Positions 54,060 through 61,966 of a stretch of 64,000 nucleotides of DNA are shown here, piece by piece. The DNA comes from Telluria antibiotica (lineage in GTDB: Bacteria; Pseudomonadota; Gammaproteobacteria; Burkholderiales; Burkholderiaceae_D). The stretch covers positions 110,237 through 174,236 of the forward strand of contig NZ_JAAQOM010000016.1 of the NCBI RefSeq assembly GCF_011682055.1, written 5' to 3'. The stretch's first letter is position 1. Each line of letters opens with the position of its first letter. A model generated the notes under the pieces. The model had not been told where the DNA came from. It saw only the letters and a program-made list of their open reading frames with translations, and did no database searches. The translations under genes and the position numbers were made by a program.

Positions 54060-55963
54060 CGTGATACCGCCACATCGTCAAACGGTTGAATTGGCTGCGC
54101 GAATGGATCGTCCTCGATCACCGGTACAGGTCGCACTACGAAATCGGTATCGGTCAACGGCTTTTCCTTGACCATGGCCTTCGGTGGCGTCCGTGTCGCC
54201 TGGCGGCGCGCAGCCTTGGTTTTATGGACGGATTGCTCTACGACGCTTCGCATGCGTCCCAAAGCGTCAAAAATCGCGTGCTCATCGATATTGCTACGAC
54301 CTTCCTCCTTGAGCTTGCGCTGGACTTCCTTCAGCTCCCATGCGCTCATCGCAGGATGGCCCATGTCCCGATATGGAATGGGATAGTAGGACTTGGCGAT
54401 AGGATCGAAGAAGTACACCTTGCTGATATCCCGGGGATTACGCCTGATGAGGAACGACCGGCGCATTTTTGGATTGTCTGGATCGGTCGAGTTGATGTAG
54501 GGGTCGAGCACCGGATCGTAATAGTTGATGCATTCGATCTGGATGCCATACTGCTGGACTGAGCGCTCGTAAAAAGGCATAAAGTCCAGCTGCAAACGCG
54601 CAGGGTCGCCGGGGACCGGAGGGATACCAACGCCGGGCTTCGTTGCATCGCCAAGAATGCCGAGCTCCCATTTTTTGCGTGGCGGCATACCGAGCTCGCT
54701 ATGGTTACGCTGGTGATAAACGTTGACGACAAACTCGACAACCAAGTACTCGAATTCGCGTAACGTAAGCGCGGACTCGGCTTCGGAATCGTAACCCTTG
54801 CGCTGGGTGGTGTTTGAAAACGTCGTGCCAGGCCACTTGCGGATCTGGTTAGCCATGGTGCCCATGTAGCGTTCGATGTGACCGCCATAATGCGGACGAA
54901 GTGGCGGCCGCCACTGCAGGTCGATCGCATACTCCTTGCAGGCGCGCTCCAGAACAATCCCTCGAAACTCCTTCGCGTTATCACAGTGGATTACGTTCAT
55001 GGTGCCCCAAACCGGCCACTCGCCGCTGACTCCAAGTTCGGCCAAGTATTCGCGCTTGGGACAGATCGCCTGGGAGATGCACATCGCAACCGACGTGGAG
55101 CTTGGCTTCTCGAACGTGATGTGGATGCCTACGATCATGCGGCTATACACGTCGATAGCGAACGTGAGCCACGGCCGTCCAATAGGCTGCCTGTGCACAT
55201 CGTCGACAAGAATGATGTCCGCCGGCGTATGGTCGATCTGAACGACGGCCAAAGGAAAGTCCGCGCCAGGGAACTCACCTCGAATCGGATCGTATTTGTT
55301 TCGCGCCAATTCCCTGTGCCCGCGGCGCCGGAGCGTTTCGGCGGCAGGCAACATCTTGATGCGCTTGCGAATCGTGTTGGGATGGGGCGCTTCGATCTTC
55401 GCCAAGCGGGCCCGGCGCATGACTTCGTCAATGACATCCTGAGGCTTCATACGCTGTCTGGTCAGGAACTCGTCATCGATGACGGTAGCAATCAGTTTTT
55501 CCTGCTCACCCTGCAGCATCTTGGTGCCTGCCCGACGGCCTCGCTTCGTCGGCACCAGGGCGGAAACATGACCGGCTTCCTGGTATGCCTTCAGCCACTT
55601 GTAAAGCGTTGCCGTGTGCACGTCGTATTGCTGCGCAATCTGCTCCGCATCCGCTCGGGTACGCAAGGGATTATCCAGCAACAGCTTGATGGCCTGGAAC
55701 CGCCTCTGCGCTTCCTGCCAGTCCTTTTCGCTGTAGAGAAGCAGATCGCGGTCCATACCTGACGTCTGGTCAGTCGCCTGCGCTTCCTCATCCACCGGCT
55801 CGAGCGAATCAATCCGCAGGCGCGTACTTTCGTTTGTCTGGATATCGACAGCAAACACGCTATCGATCGAAACCAGGTGCGTGATCCGATACACGCGATT
55901 TGCCGACCTGACCACTTGGCCCGGCTCCGCCGCGAAAAACGCTTGAGGAAGACGGTTACTCAT
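54056..55963 (-). CDS. tnsB: TnsB-type DDE transposase
   Basis: A 635-residue DDE transposase that cuts and joins the 3' ends of the element. The N-terminal DNA-binding part has helix-turn-helix regions (QIAQQYDVHTATLYKWLKAY). The catalytic triad is visible as Asp244 in VVQIDHTPADI, Asp328 in VIHCDNAKEF and Glu364 in HYGGHIERYMG. A beta-barrel and a basic C-terminal tail, for contact with TnsC, follow. ATG 55963 overlaps the tnsA stop by 8 bp. Confidence 0.95.
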   Translation of the reverse strand: MSNRLPQAFFAAEPGQVVRSANRVYRITHLVSIDSVFAVDIQTNESTRLRIDSLEPVDEEAQATDQTSGMDRDLLLYSEKDWQEAQRRFQAIKLLLDNPLRTRADAEQIAQQYDVHTATLYKWLKAYQEAGHVSALVPTKRGRRAGTKMLQGEQEKLIATVIDDEFLTRQRMKPQDVIDEVMRRARLAKIEAPHPNTIRKRIKMLPAAETLRRRGHRELARNKYDPIRGEFPGADFPLAVVQIDHTPADIILVDDVHRQPIGRPWLTFAIDVYSRMIVGIHITFEKPSSTSVAMCISQAICPKREYLAELGVSGEWPVWGTMNVIHCDNAKEFRGIVLERACKEYAIDLQWRPPLRPHYGGHIERYMGTMANQIRKWPGTTFSNTTQRKGYDSEAESALTLREFEYLVVEFVVNVYHQRNHSELGMPPRKKWELGILGDATKPGVGIPPVPGDPARLQLDFMPFYERSVQQYGIQIECINYYDPVLDPYINSTDPDNPKMRRSFLIRRNPRDISKVYFFDPIAKSYYPIPYRDMGHPAMSAWELKEVQRKLKEEGRSNIDEHAIFDALGRMRSVVEQSVHKTKAARRQATRTPPKAMVKEKPLTDTDFVVRPVPVIEDDPFAQPIQPFDDVAVSR

Positions 55964-56645
55964 GCTGGATCCCCAGCCAGATGGTCGAGTGCATGGTAAG
56001 AGGCTTATTGAGCTCGGTACTGACTTCGCGTCGCGCCACCATGCGCCAAAGCTCGGGCAAGGCCGCCATACGTTTTTCGACATGAAGGTAAGCCATCGCG
56101 AGCAAGGCCTGAGGTGTCGTTGGCCCGAGGGCTCTCAGGCTATACAGTAGTTGCTCCCTATAGAGCTCCTGTGTCGCTAGTCTGCGGTACTTGCGCAGGA
56201 ACTTTGCATTGTCGAGATAGGGTGTACGAATATCACGCTCGGTGACGATCTTGAAGCGCCAATCGCGCTCGCGGCAGTACCTGATCATCTGCTTAAAGCG
56301 CTGGCGATACTTGGCGAAGTCAAGACGAACCTCGTCATAAGGCTTGACCTCGAATACCACAATGGGAATCCGTCCGTCACGTTCCCGGTATTGAGCCAAC
56401 ACATCAGGCGTGTACCGCAGCTCACGCCCATCGAGTTGATAGTTGAGCGAAAAGGGCTGCTCGAGGATCGCCTCAACATCTGGATCGAAGTCCAGACAGA
56501 TGAGCCAGTCCCGCTCGAGCGAAGACTCAAAGCCGGCTGAATGGCCAGAATTTAGAACGACCTTTCCGGTCAGCGACCGGTAGCTCATCCCGATGGACCG
56601 AACTGGCGACATTAAATCCAGTCGCTTTTTTTCGCAGATTTTCAT
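55956..56645 (-). CDS. tnsA: TnsA-type endonuclease
   Basis: A 229-residue restriction-like endonuclease that cuts the 5' ends of the element, allowing cut-and-paste movement. Catalytic motifs are FESSLERDWLICLDFDPDVE with Glu40, RYTPDVLAQY with Asp81, and VVFEVKP with Glu99 and Lys101. The C-terminal domain is helical. ATG 56645 lies among the transposase binding repeats of the right end, so TnsB binding may repress the operon. A start at Met12 is also possible. Confidence 0.92.
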   Translation of the reverse strand: MKICEKKRLDLMSPVRSIGMSYRSLTGKVVLNSGHSAGFESSLERDWLICLDFDPDVEAILEQPFSLNYQLDGRELRYTPDVLAQYRERDGRIPIVVFEVKPYDEVRLDFAKYRQRFKQMIRYCRERDWRFKIVTERDIRTPYLDNAKFLRKYRRLATQELYREQLLYSLRALGPTTPQALLAMAYLHVEKRMAALPELWRMVARREVSTELNKPLTMHSTIWLGIQHE

Positions 56646-56753
56646 GTTCAGTCGCCAGATCAGATGTTTTCAGTCGCAAGATTAAACGTAATATGCCCGA
56701 GTTGCTTCCCCTGTGTCAAGCAATCTCAGTCGCGAATTCTGGAGGAATTGACA
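56619..56753. repeat. Right transposon end with four TnsB-type binding sites
   Basis: CAGTCGC occurs four times in the same direction, at 56619, 56649, 56671 and 56727, followed by the terminus GGAATTGACA ending at 56753. Dense, overlapping sites at the end nearest the transposition genes are typical of Tn7 right ends. The tnsA start lies between the first and second site. Confidence 0.85.
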
Positions 56754-56758
56754 GCGGA
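56754..56758. repeat. Target-site duplication, right copy (GCGGA)
   Basis: This repeats the left copy at 29537-29541 and directly follows the right transposon terminus GACA. Confidence 0.95.
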
Positions 56759-57412
56759 CCGGTGCCGCGGCCGGGCGAGATCTCGCTGGCGCACCACGGC
56801 GTGCTGTTCCTCGACGAGTTGCCGGAATTCGACCGCAAGGTACTGGAAGTGCTGCGCGAACCGCTGGAAACAGGAGAAATCACGATCTCACGCGCGGCGC
56901 GCCAGGCAGACTTTCCCGCCAATTTCCAGCTGATCGCGGCGATGAACCCATGCCCATGCGGCTGGCTCGGCCACCCGTCCGGCAAATGCCGCTGCACGCC
57001 GGAAGCCGTGCAGCGCTACCAGGACCGCATTTCCGGTCCCCTGCTCGACCGCATCGACATCCAGGTCCCGGTGACGGCAATGACGCCGGACGCGATGGCG
57101 CAGCTGGCCGACGGCGAGCCGAGCGCCGCCGTGGCGGCCCGCGTCGCGCACGCGCACGCGCACCAGCTGGAACGCCAGGGCAAGGCCAACCGCAAGCTGA
57201 CGACGCGCGAGATCGACCTGCACTGCCGTCTCGACGGTAGCGCCACGCGGCTGCTGGGCGACGCGATGCAGCACCTGCACTGGTCCGCCCGCGCATACCA
57301 CCGCGTGCTGAAAGTGGCGCGTACGATCGCCGACCTGGCCGGCGCGGATGGCGTGGGCGCCGGCCACGTGGCCGAAGCGATCCAGTACCGGCGCGGGCTG
57401 CGCGATCAATAG
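56759..57412 (+). pseudogene. comM: 3' part of comM
   Basis: The last 217 codons of ComM, in the frame that continues the 5' part at 28669-29541. It holds PVPRPGEISLAHHGVLFLDE with Walker B, NFQLIAAMNPCPCGWLGHPS, DRISGPLLDRIDIQVPV with the arginine finger region, and the C-terminal helical domain SARAYHRVLKVARTIADLAG. It has no start of its own. Joining it to the 5' part gives a protein of about 508 residues, the normal length. Confidence 0.95.
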
Positions 57413-57499
57413 GAGGGAGACGTGACAGGCATCACGGCGGCACGACGCGACACACGCCCCCGCCAGCCGCAGGGCCGGGCATCAGGTGTCGCGCAGAAA

Positions 57500-58456
57500 T
57501 CAGAGCCCTGTCGACGCCTGCTCGCGCGCCGCGCGCTTGATGGCCTGCGGCGGCTGGCCGAACGCGCGCAGGAAAGCGCGGCGCATGCGCTCCGGGTCGG
57601 AAAAGCCCGTCTCGCGCGCCACGACGTCGATCGAATGATTGCTGCCCTCGATCATTGCACGCGCCGCTTCCACTCGCAGCACCTCGATCGCGCGCGCCGG
57701 CGACTGTCCCGTCTCGATGCGGAACGTACGGCTGAACTGGCGCGTGCTCAGGTTGGCCGCCTCCGCGAGCTCGTCGACGGACAGCGGCTTGCGCAGGTGA
57801 CGCTTCGCGTACGACAGCGCCTGCTGGATACGGTCCGATTTCGGCTCGAGTTCGAGCAGCGCCGAGAACTGCGACTGCCCCCCGCTGCGGCGGTGGTAGA
57901 CGACCAGCTTGCGGGCGATATTGCGCGACAGTTCGATGCCGTGGTCGCTCTCGACGAGCGCCAGGCACAGGTCCGCACATGCGGTCATGCCGGCCGACGT
58001 CCAGACGTTGCCTTCGTTGATGAAGATGCGGTCTTCCTCGACGCGGACCTTCGGATACATGCGCTGCAGGTCGCGCGCCACCGACCAGTGCGTCGTAGCA
58101 CGCTTGCCGTCCAGCAGACCGGCCTCTGCCAGCAGGAAGGCGCCCGTGCAAATGCTGCCCACACGGCGCGATTGCACGCCGGCCTGGCGCAGGATCTCGA
58201 CGAAACCCGGCGACGACGGCCGGCGCGGCACCATCTGCCCGGCCACCAGCAGCGTGTCGTAGTCGTAACGCGTGACGGCCTCCGTCAACACGTTGATGCC
58301 CGAAGAGCTGGTCATGGCGCCCCCATGTTCGGACAGGATCGAGACTTCGTAGCAAGGTTCGTCGCACAGCACGTTGGCAAATTCATAAACCGTCGTCGCC
58401 ATGAGATCCAATGCCTGGAAGCCGGGGGGCAGCAAGAGTCCGATTCTGCGTTTCAT
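57500..58456 (-). CDS. GlxA-type transcriptional regulator: GATase1-like plus AraC domains
   Basis: A 318-residue regulator. Start ATG 58456 has GAGGA upstream, and the product then begins at RRIGLLLPPGFQALDL, the start of a DJ-1/PfpI-like domain. That domain shows the nucleophile-elbow region VGSICTGAFLLAEAGLL. Residues 210-315 are an AraC helix-turn-helix pair (DELAEAANLSTRQFSRTFRI, then VARETGFSDPERMRRAFLRA). Such proteins control amino-acid, amine or aldehyde metabolism genes. No obvious target lies nearby. Confidence 0.9.
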   Translation of the reverse strand: MKRRIGLLLPPGFQALDLMATTVYEFANVLCDEPCYEVSILSEHGGAMTSSSGINVLTEAVTRYDYDTLLVAGQMVPRRPSSPGFVEILRQAGVQSRRVGSICTGAFLLAEAGLLDGKRATTHWSVARDLQRMYPKVRVEEDRIFINEGNVWTSAGMTACADLCLALVESDHGIELSRNIARKLVVYHRRSGGQSQFSALLELEPKSDRIQQALSYAKRHLRKPLSVDELAEAANLSTRQFSRTFRIETGQSPARAIEVLRVEAARAMIEGSNHSIDVVARETGFSDPERMRRAFLRAFGQPPQAIKRAAREQASTGL

Positions 58457-58765
58457 GGTGTCCTCAGTATTCATTTGGCTTGCCGAGTGGCTCAGTCCAC
58501 AGCGTGTGCTGCAGTGCATGATGATAATCATACGACACCCGCGCGCTCCCGGCCAAAAGCAACTGACAAAGTAGATAGGCATTTAACGACGTGTGCGTAC
58601 GCACGAATGGGCTGCAACAGAGGGATGGTTGCTATTTGAGACAAAACCATTTGTTCGACGATCGATCTAAAATTTAAGGCAATGTGCCATTGCGGGCGCG
58701 CCGGCCGGCAAAAGATCGCAAGCGACCCCGTTTCGCCGCCGGGCAAGCCCTGTTACCATGCCGTC
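58457..58765. other. 309 bp between divergent genes, no gene recognised
   Basis: This gap separates the AraC-type regulator from the lipoprotein gene and presumably holds both promoters. I see no conserved small gene, clear palindrome or terminator hairpin. The middle is AT-rich around 58625-58680. Confidence 0.4.
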
Positions 58766-59275
58766 ATGACAACACGACTCTTTGCCGCCGCCGCGCTGTG
58801 CCTGCTGTTCGCGGGCTGTTCCCCCAAGTACAACTGGCGCGACTATGCGAGCCCGACCGCGTCCTACCACGTCACCTTCCCCGCGAAGCCGAGTACGGTG
58901 ACGCGCACCATCGACCTGGACGGCATGCAGGTGTCCCTGACGATGACCGCGGCCGAGGTCGATGGCGCGACGTTCGCCGTCGGCTCGGCCGAGGCGCCGG
59001 ATGCCGCGCACGCCCAGGCCGCGCTGGAAGCGATGCAGGCCGCGCTGGTGCGCAACATCAACGCCACCGTCACGCACGAGAAGGCCACTGCCAGCGACGA
59101 GCGTGCCACGCGCGACGTCGACGCGAACGGGACCGACCACGGCAGGCCCGTGCGGCTCGTCGGCCATTTTGAATCGCGCGGCAAGCAGTTCTACCAGGTG
59201 ATCGTGCTCGGCAGACCAAAGTCGCTGCCCGACGAGCAGGTCGAACAATTCCTCACGTCCTTCAAACTGCCCTGA
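58766..59275 (+). CDS. Putative lipoprotein of unknown function
   Basis: A 169-residue product from ATG 58766. Residues 1-18 form a lipoprotein signal with lipobox LFAGC. The mature part alternates strands and helices (SPTASYHVTFPAKPSTVTRT, then QFYQVIVLGRPKSLPDEQVE) and ends FLTSFKLP, a pattern shared by many small cell-envelope proteins. It ends 1 bp before the ABC transporter ATPase gene, so it may be part of that unit. Confidence 0.75.
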   Translation: MTTRLFAAAALCLLFAGCSPKYNWRDYASPTASYHVTFPAKPSTVTRTIDLDGMQVSLTMTAAEVDGATFAVGSAEAPDAAHAQAALEAMQAALVRNINATVTHEKATASDERATRDVDANGTDHGRPVRLVGHFESRGKQFYQVIVLGRPKSLPDEQVEQFLTSFKLP

Positions 59276-59276
59276 C

Positions 59277-60017
59277 ATGCTTACCGACTCTCCCGCGCTG
59301 CGCATCGCCGCGCTGCGTAAATCGTTTGGCCGCCCGGCCGTCGACGGACTCGACCTCACGGTCCGGCGCGGCGAACTGTATGCGTTGCTGGGCCCGAACG
59401 GCGCCGGCAAGACGACGACCTTGCGCATGGTAACGGGCCTGCTGGCACCGGACACGGGCACCGTCGAAGTGCTCGGCATCGACATCGCGCGCGACCCTGC
59501 CGGCGCCAAGCGCGGCATGGCCTACCTGCCGGATGACCCGCTGCTGTACGGGAAGCTGAAGCCCACCGAATACCTGGAATTCGTCGCAGGCCTGTGGGGC
59601 ATCCGCGCCGAGGACGCCGAGCCGCGCGCGCGCCATCTGCTCGACTGGCTCGACCTGGCACCGCATGCGCACGAGCTGACCGAAGGTTTTTCGCGCGGGA
59701 TGAAGCAGAAGCTGGCGCTGGCCGGCGCGCTGATCCACGAGCCCGAGCTCTTGATCCTGGACGAACCGCTGACCGGCCTGGACGCTGCCGCCGCGCGCCA
59801 GGTGAAGGATCTGCTGGTGTCACACGTCGAAAAAGGCGGCACGGTGATTTTGACCACGCACATCCTCGAGGTGGCGGAACGGCTGGCCCAGCGCATCGGC
59901 ATCATCCGCCAGGGTCGCCTGATCGCCGAAGGCACGCTGGCCGAGCTGCGCGCACGCACGCACGGCGGTAGCCTGGAAGACGTGTTCCTGCACCTCACGG
60001 AAGGACAGGCCGGATGA
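59277..60017 (+). CDS. ABC transporter ATP-binding protein
   Basis: A 246-residue ATPase of the drug/Na+-export ABC-2 class. Walker A is LLGPNGAGKTTTLRMVTGLL. The signature region is degenerate, FSRGMKQKLALAGAL. Walker B is LLILDEPLTGLDAAAARQV, followed by the His switch VILTTHILEVAERL. It overlaps the permease gene by four bases (ATGA), so the two form one exporter. The substrate is unknown. Confidence 0.93.
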   Translation: MLTDSPALRIAALRKSFGRPAVDGLDLTVRRGELYALLGPNGAGKTTTLRMVTGLLAPDTGTVEVLGIDIARDPAGAKRGMAYLPDDPLLYGKLKPTEYLEFVAGLWGIRAEDAEPRARHLLDWLDLAPHAHELTEGFSRGMKQKLALAGALIHEPELLILDEPLTGLDAAAARQVKDLLVSHVEKGGTVILTTHILEVAERLAQRIGIIRQGRLIAEGTLAELRARTHGGSLEDVFLHLTEGQAG

Positions 60018-61549
60018 GTGCCGCGCCGGGAAGCACACTCTGGCTGCTGCGTCACGAATTACGGCTCGCCTGGCATGGCGCGGCACTGAACAAGAACCGC
60101 ACGCGCCGTCCGGGCGGAGCAACCATCGCCATCTGGGTCGTGGGCTGGCTCGCGTTGCACGTCGTCGCCTTCCTGTTGATGCGCGAGCTGGATCGCGACG
60201 GCATGGACGCTGCGCACCTCGCCATCCCGCTCACGGTCATGGTCATCACATGCGCGACCTTCATGCTGTCCAGCGCGTTGCGAAGCGCCGTGCTCTCCCT
60301 GTTCGAACGCGGCGACCTCGACCTGTTGCTGTCGTCGCCGCTACCCTCGCGCAGCATCTTCGCGGTGCGCCTGCTCGGCATCGCGGCCGCAGTCGCGACG
60401 CCTTATGTGTTCCTGGCCGGCCCGTTCGCCACCGCCGCGCTGCTGGTCGGTCATCCGGGCTGGCTGGGCCTGTACGTGATGATCGGCACCTCCGCGATGG
60501 TGATGGCCTGCGCGGGCATGCTGCTGACGCTGGCCCTCGTGCGCGTGCTGGGTGCGCGCCGTACGCGCGTCGTGGCGCAGGTCGTGGCGGCCGTCGCGGG
60601 CGCGCTGCTGTTCCTGCTGTCGCAAGCGTATAACCTCACGCGCCACGACGACAGCGCCGGCCCCGGCCTCCTGGCCTTCCTCGCCAGCCACCGCGCGTTC
60701 GGCACGGACAGCGCGTTGTGGCTGCCCGGCCATGCCGTCCTCGGCGCCCCGCTGCCGCTGCTGGCCGCCGTACTGCTCGCAGGGCTCGCCTTCGCGCTGA
60801 CGGTGCACCGCACGCACGGCTTCTTCGTCCACGGGCTGCAGCAGGCCGCCGGCACCGGACGCGCCCGCACCCGTCCGGCCGGCGCATTGCGCTTCCGTTT
60901 CCGCCGCAGCCTGTTCGACACGATCGTCATCAAGGAATGGCGGCTGATCGCCCGCGACCCGAACCTGATCGCGCAGGTGCTGCTGCAGCTGATCTATCTC
61001 GTGCCCTTGCTGTTACCTGTGCTGCGCGACGGCAAGACGGGCCCCTCGATCGGCGCCGCCCTTACGCTGCTGTGCAGCTCGCTGGCGGGCAGTCTCACAT
61101 GGATCGTCGTCCTCGCCGAAGATGCGTCCGACCTGCTGCTGTCGGCGCCGGCGCCGCGGCGCACGATACAACTCGCGAAGCTGGCCGCGGCCACGATGCC
61201 GCCGCTGCTGCTCGTCGCACTGCCGCTGTGCTGGCTGATCGCGCATGCGCCACTGACGGGCCTGCTGTTCGCGTTCACCGTCTGCGCGGCCGTGTTGAGC
61301 GCGGGTCTCATCGTGCTGTGGACCGGACGGCCGGCGCCGCGCAGCGATTTCAAGACGCGCGGCAAGGAAAACTTCCTGTGCTCGGTGCTGGAAATGATCG
61401 GCAGCTTGTGCTGGGCCGGACTCGGCTGGCTGCTCACCGCCCTGGCCACGCAAGGCGCGGCCTGGATGGCGGTGGCCGCCGCTGTGGTGCTGGCGCTGGG
61501 ACTGGGCGTGCTTTTGCTCGCCTGGCTGCTCCGGCGCCATCCTGTATGA
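60014..61549 (+). CDS. ABC transporter permease
   Basis: A 511-residue membrane protein with about twelve hydrophobic segments, starting in the overlap with the ATPase gene. The N-terminal part has a cytosolic basic stretch (ALNKNRTRRPGGATIAIWVV). The mid-loop FDTIVIKEWRLIARDPNLIA resembles the coupling helices of ABC-2 type exporters. It pairs with the ATPase at 59277. The long single-chain permease suggests two fused half-units. Confidence 0.85.
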   Translation: MSAAPGSTLWLLRHELRLAWHGAALNKNRTRRPGGATIAIWVVGWLALHVVAFLLMRELDRDGMDAAHLAIPLTVMVITCATFMLSSALRSAVLSLFERGDLDLLLSSPLPSRSIFAVRLLGIAAAVATPYVFLAGPFATAALLVGHPGWLGLYVMIGTSAMVMACAGMLLTLALVRVLGARRTRVVAQVVAAVAGALLFLLSQAYNLTRHDDSAGPGLLAFLASHRAFGTDSALWLPGHAVLGAPLPLLAAVLLAGLAFALTVHRTHGFFVHGLQQAAGTGRARTRPAGALRFRFRRSLFDTIVIKEWRLIARDPNLIAQVLLQLIYLVPLLLPVLRDGKTGPSIGAALTLLCSSLAGSLTWIVVLAEDASDLLLSAPAPRRTIQLAKLAAATMPPLLLVALPLCWLIAHAPLTGLLFAFTVCAAVLSAGLIVLWTGRPAPRSDFKTRGKENFLCSVLEMIGSLCWAGLGWLLTALATQGAAWMAVAAAVVLALGLGVLLLAWLLRRHPV

Positions 61550-61615
61550 GAGGTAATGCACCCTCTCCCGCTACTCGTGTTATCGTTTAGTCACTGGCGA
61601 TTCAATGAGAACACT

Positions 61616-61954
61616 ATGCTGATTACCTTTAAATCCAAAGCCTACCCCAACGTCATGATGTACCAGGATCACGCCAAGCGGATCCTCGACCTGTTGCAAA
61701 AGGACAGCGACCGCGGCGTCATCACGGCCGAGGAAGCCGGCCGGGCCGTCAAGCTGCTGGAAAACGAGATCGAGGAAAGCCGCAAGCACCAGCCTACGGA
61801 CGAGATGGAACAGGACGTCATGGCGCACAACGGCGAAGAAGATACCGAGCACGAGCCGGTCGAGGTCGTGAGCTTTTCGACGCGCGCCTTCCCCCTGCTG
61901 GAAATGCTGCGCGCGGCGCGCGACCAGCAGACGGACGTGCTCTGGGGCGTCTGA
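61616..61954 (+). CDS. DUF1840 family protein
   Basis: A 112-residue protein that fits DUF1840: MLITFKSKAYPNVMMYQDHA, then an acidic helical middle (VKLLENEIEESRKHQ) and the C-terminal VSFSTRAFPLLEMLRAARDQ. The family is common in betaproteobacteria and has no known function. The start ATG 61616 gives the standard N-terminus. An earlier ATG at 61556 does not. Confidence 0.88.
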   Translation: MLITFKSKAYPNVMMYQDHAKRILDLLQKDSDRGVITAEEAGRAVKLLENEIEESRKHQPTDEMEQDVMAHNGEEDTEHEPVEVVSFSTRAFPLLEMLRAARDQQTDVLWGV

Positions 61955-61966
61955 GTCCCCGTTCAG

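Larger units (their letters stand above)
29542..56753. mobile_element. 27.2-kb Tn7-like (Tn6022/AbaR-type) transposon inserted in comM
   Basis: Both ends begin TGTCAATTCC reading inward. A second conserved CGCGACT starts 19 bases in from each terminus. The element is flanked by GCGGA duplications and interrupts comM in frame. The transposition genes sit at the right end, all leftward: tnsA (56645), tnsB (55963), tnsC (54059), tniQ (53214) and a tniE-like gene (52096). This is the gene order of the tniCABDE backbone of AbaR islands, which also target comM. Cargo includes a TcmP/DUF5131 module, a TnsE-like protein, three hybrid kinases and a nested IS66-type unit. All transposition genes are intact, so the element may still be mobile. 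Confidence 0.95.

Noticed and set aside
29542..56753. CRISPR array or Cas genes in the Tn7-like element (CAST type)
   Set aside because: No repeat-spacer pattern and no Cas-like protein is visible. The TniQ is of the ordinary comM-targeting type.
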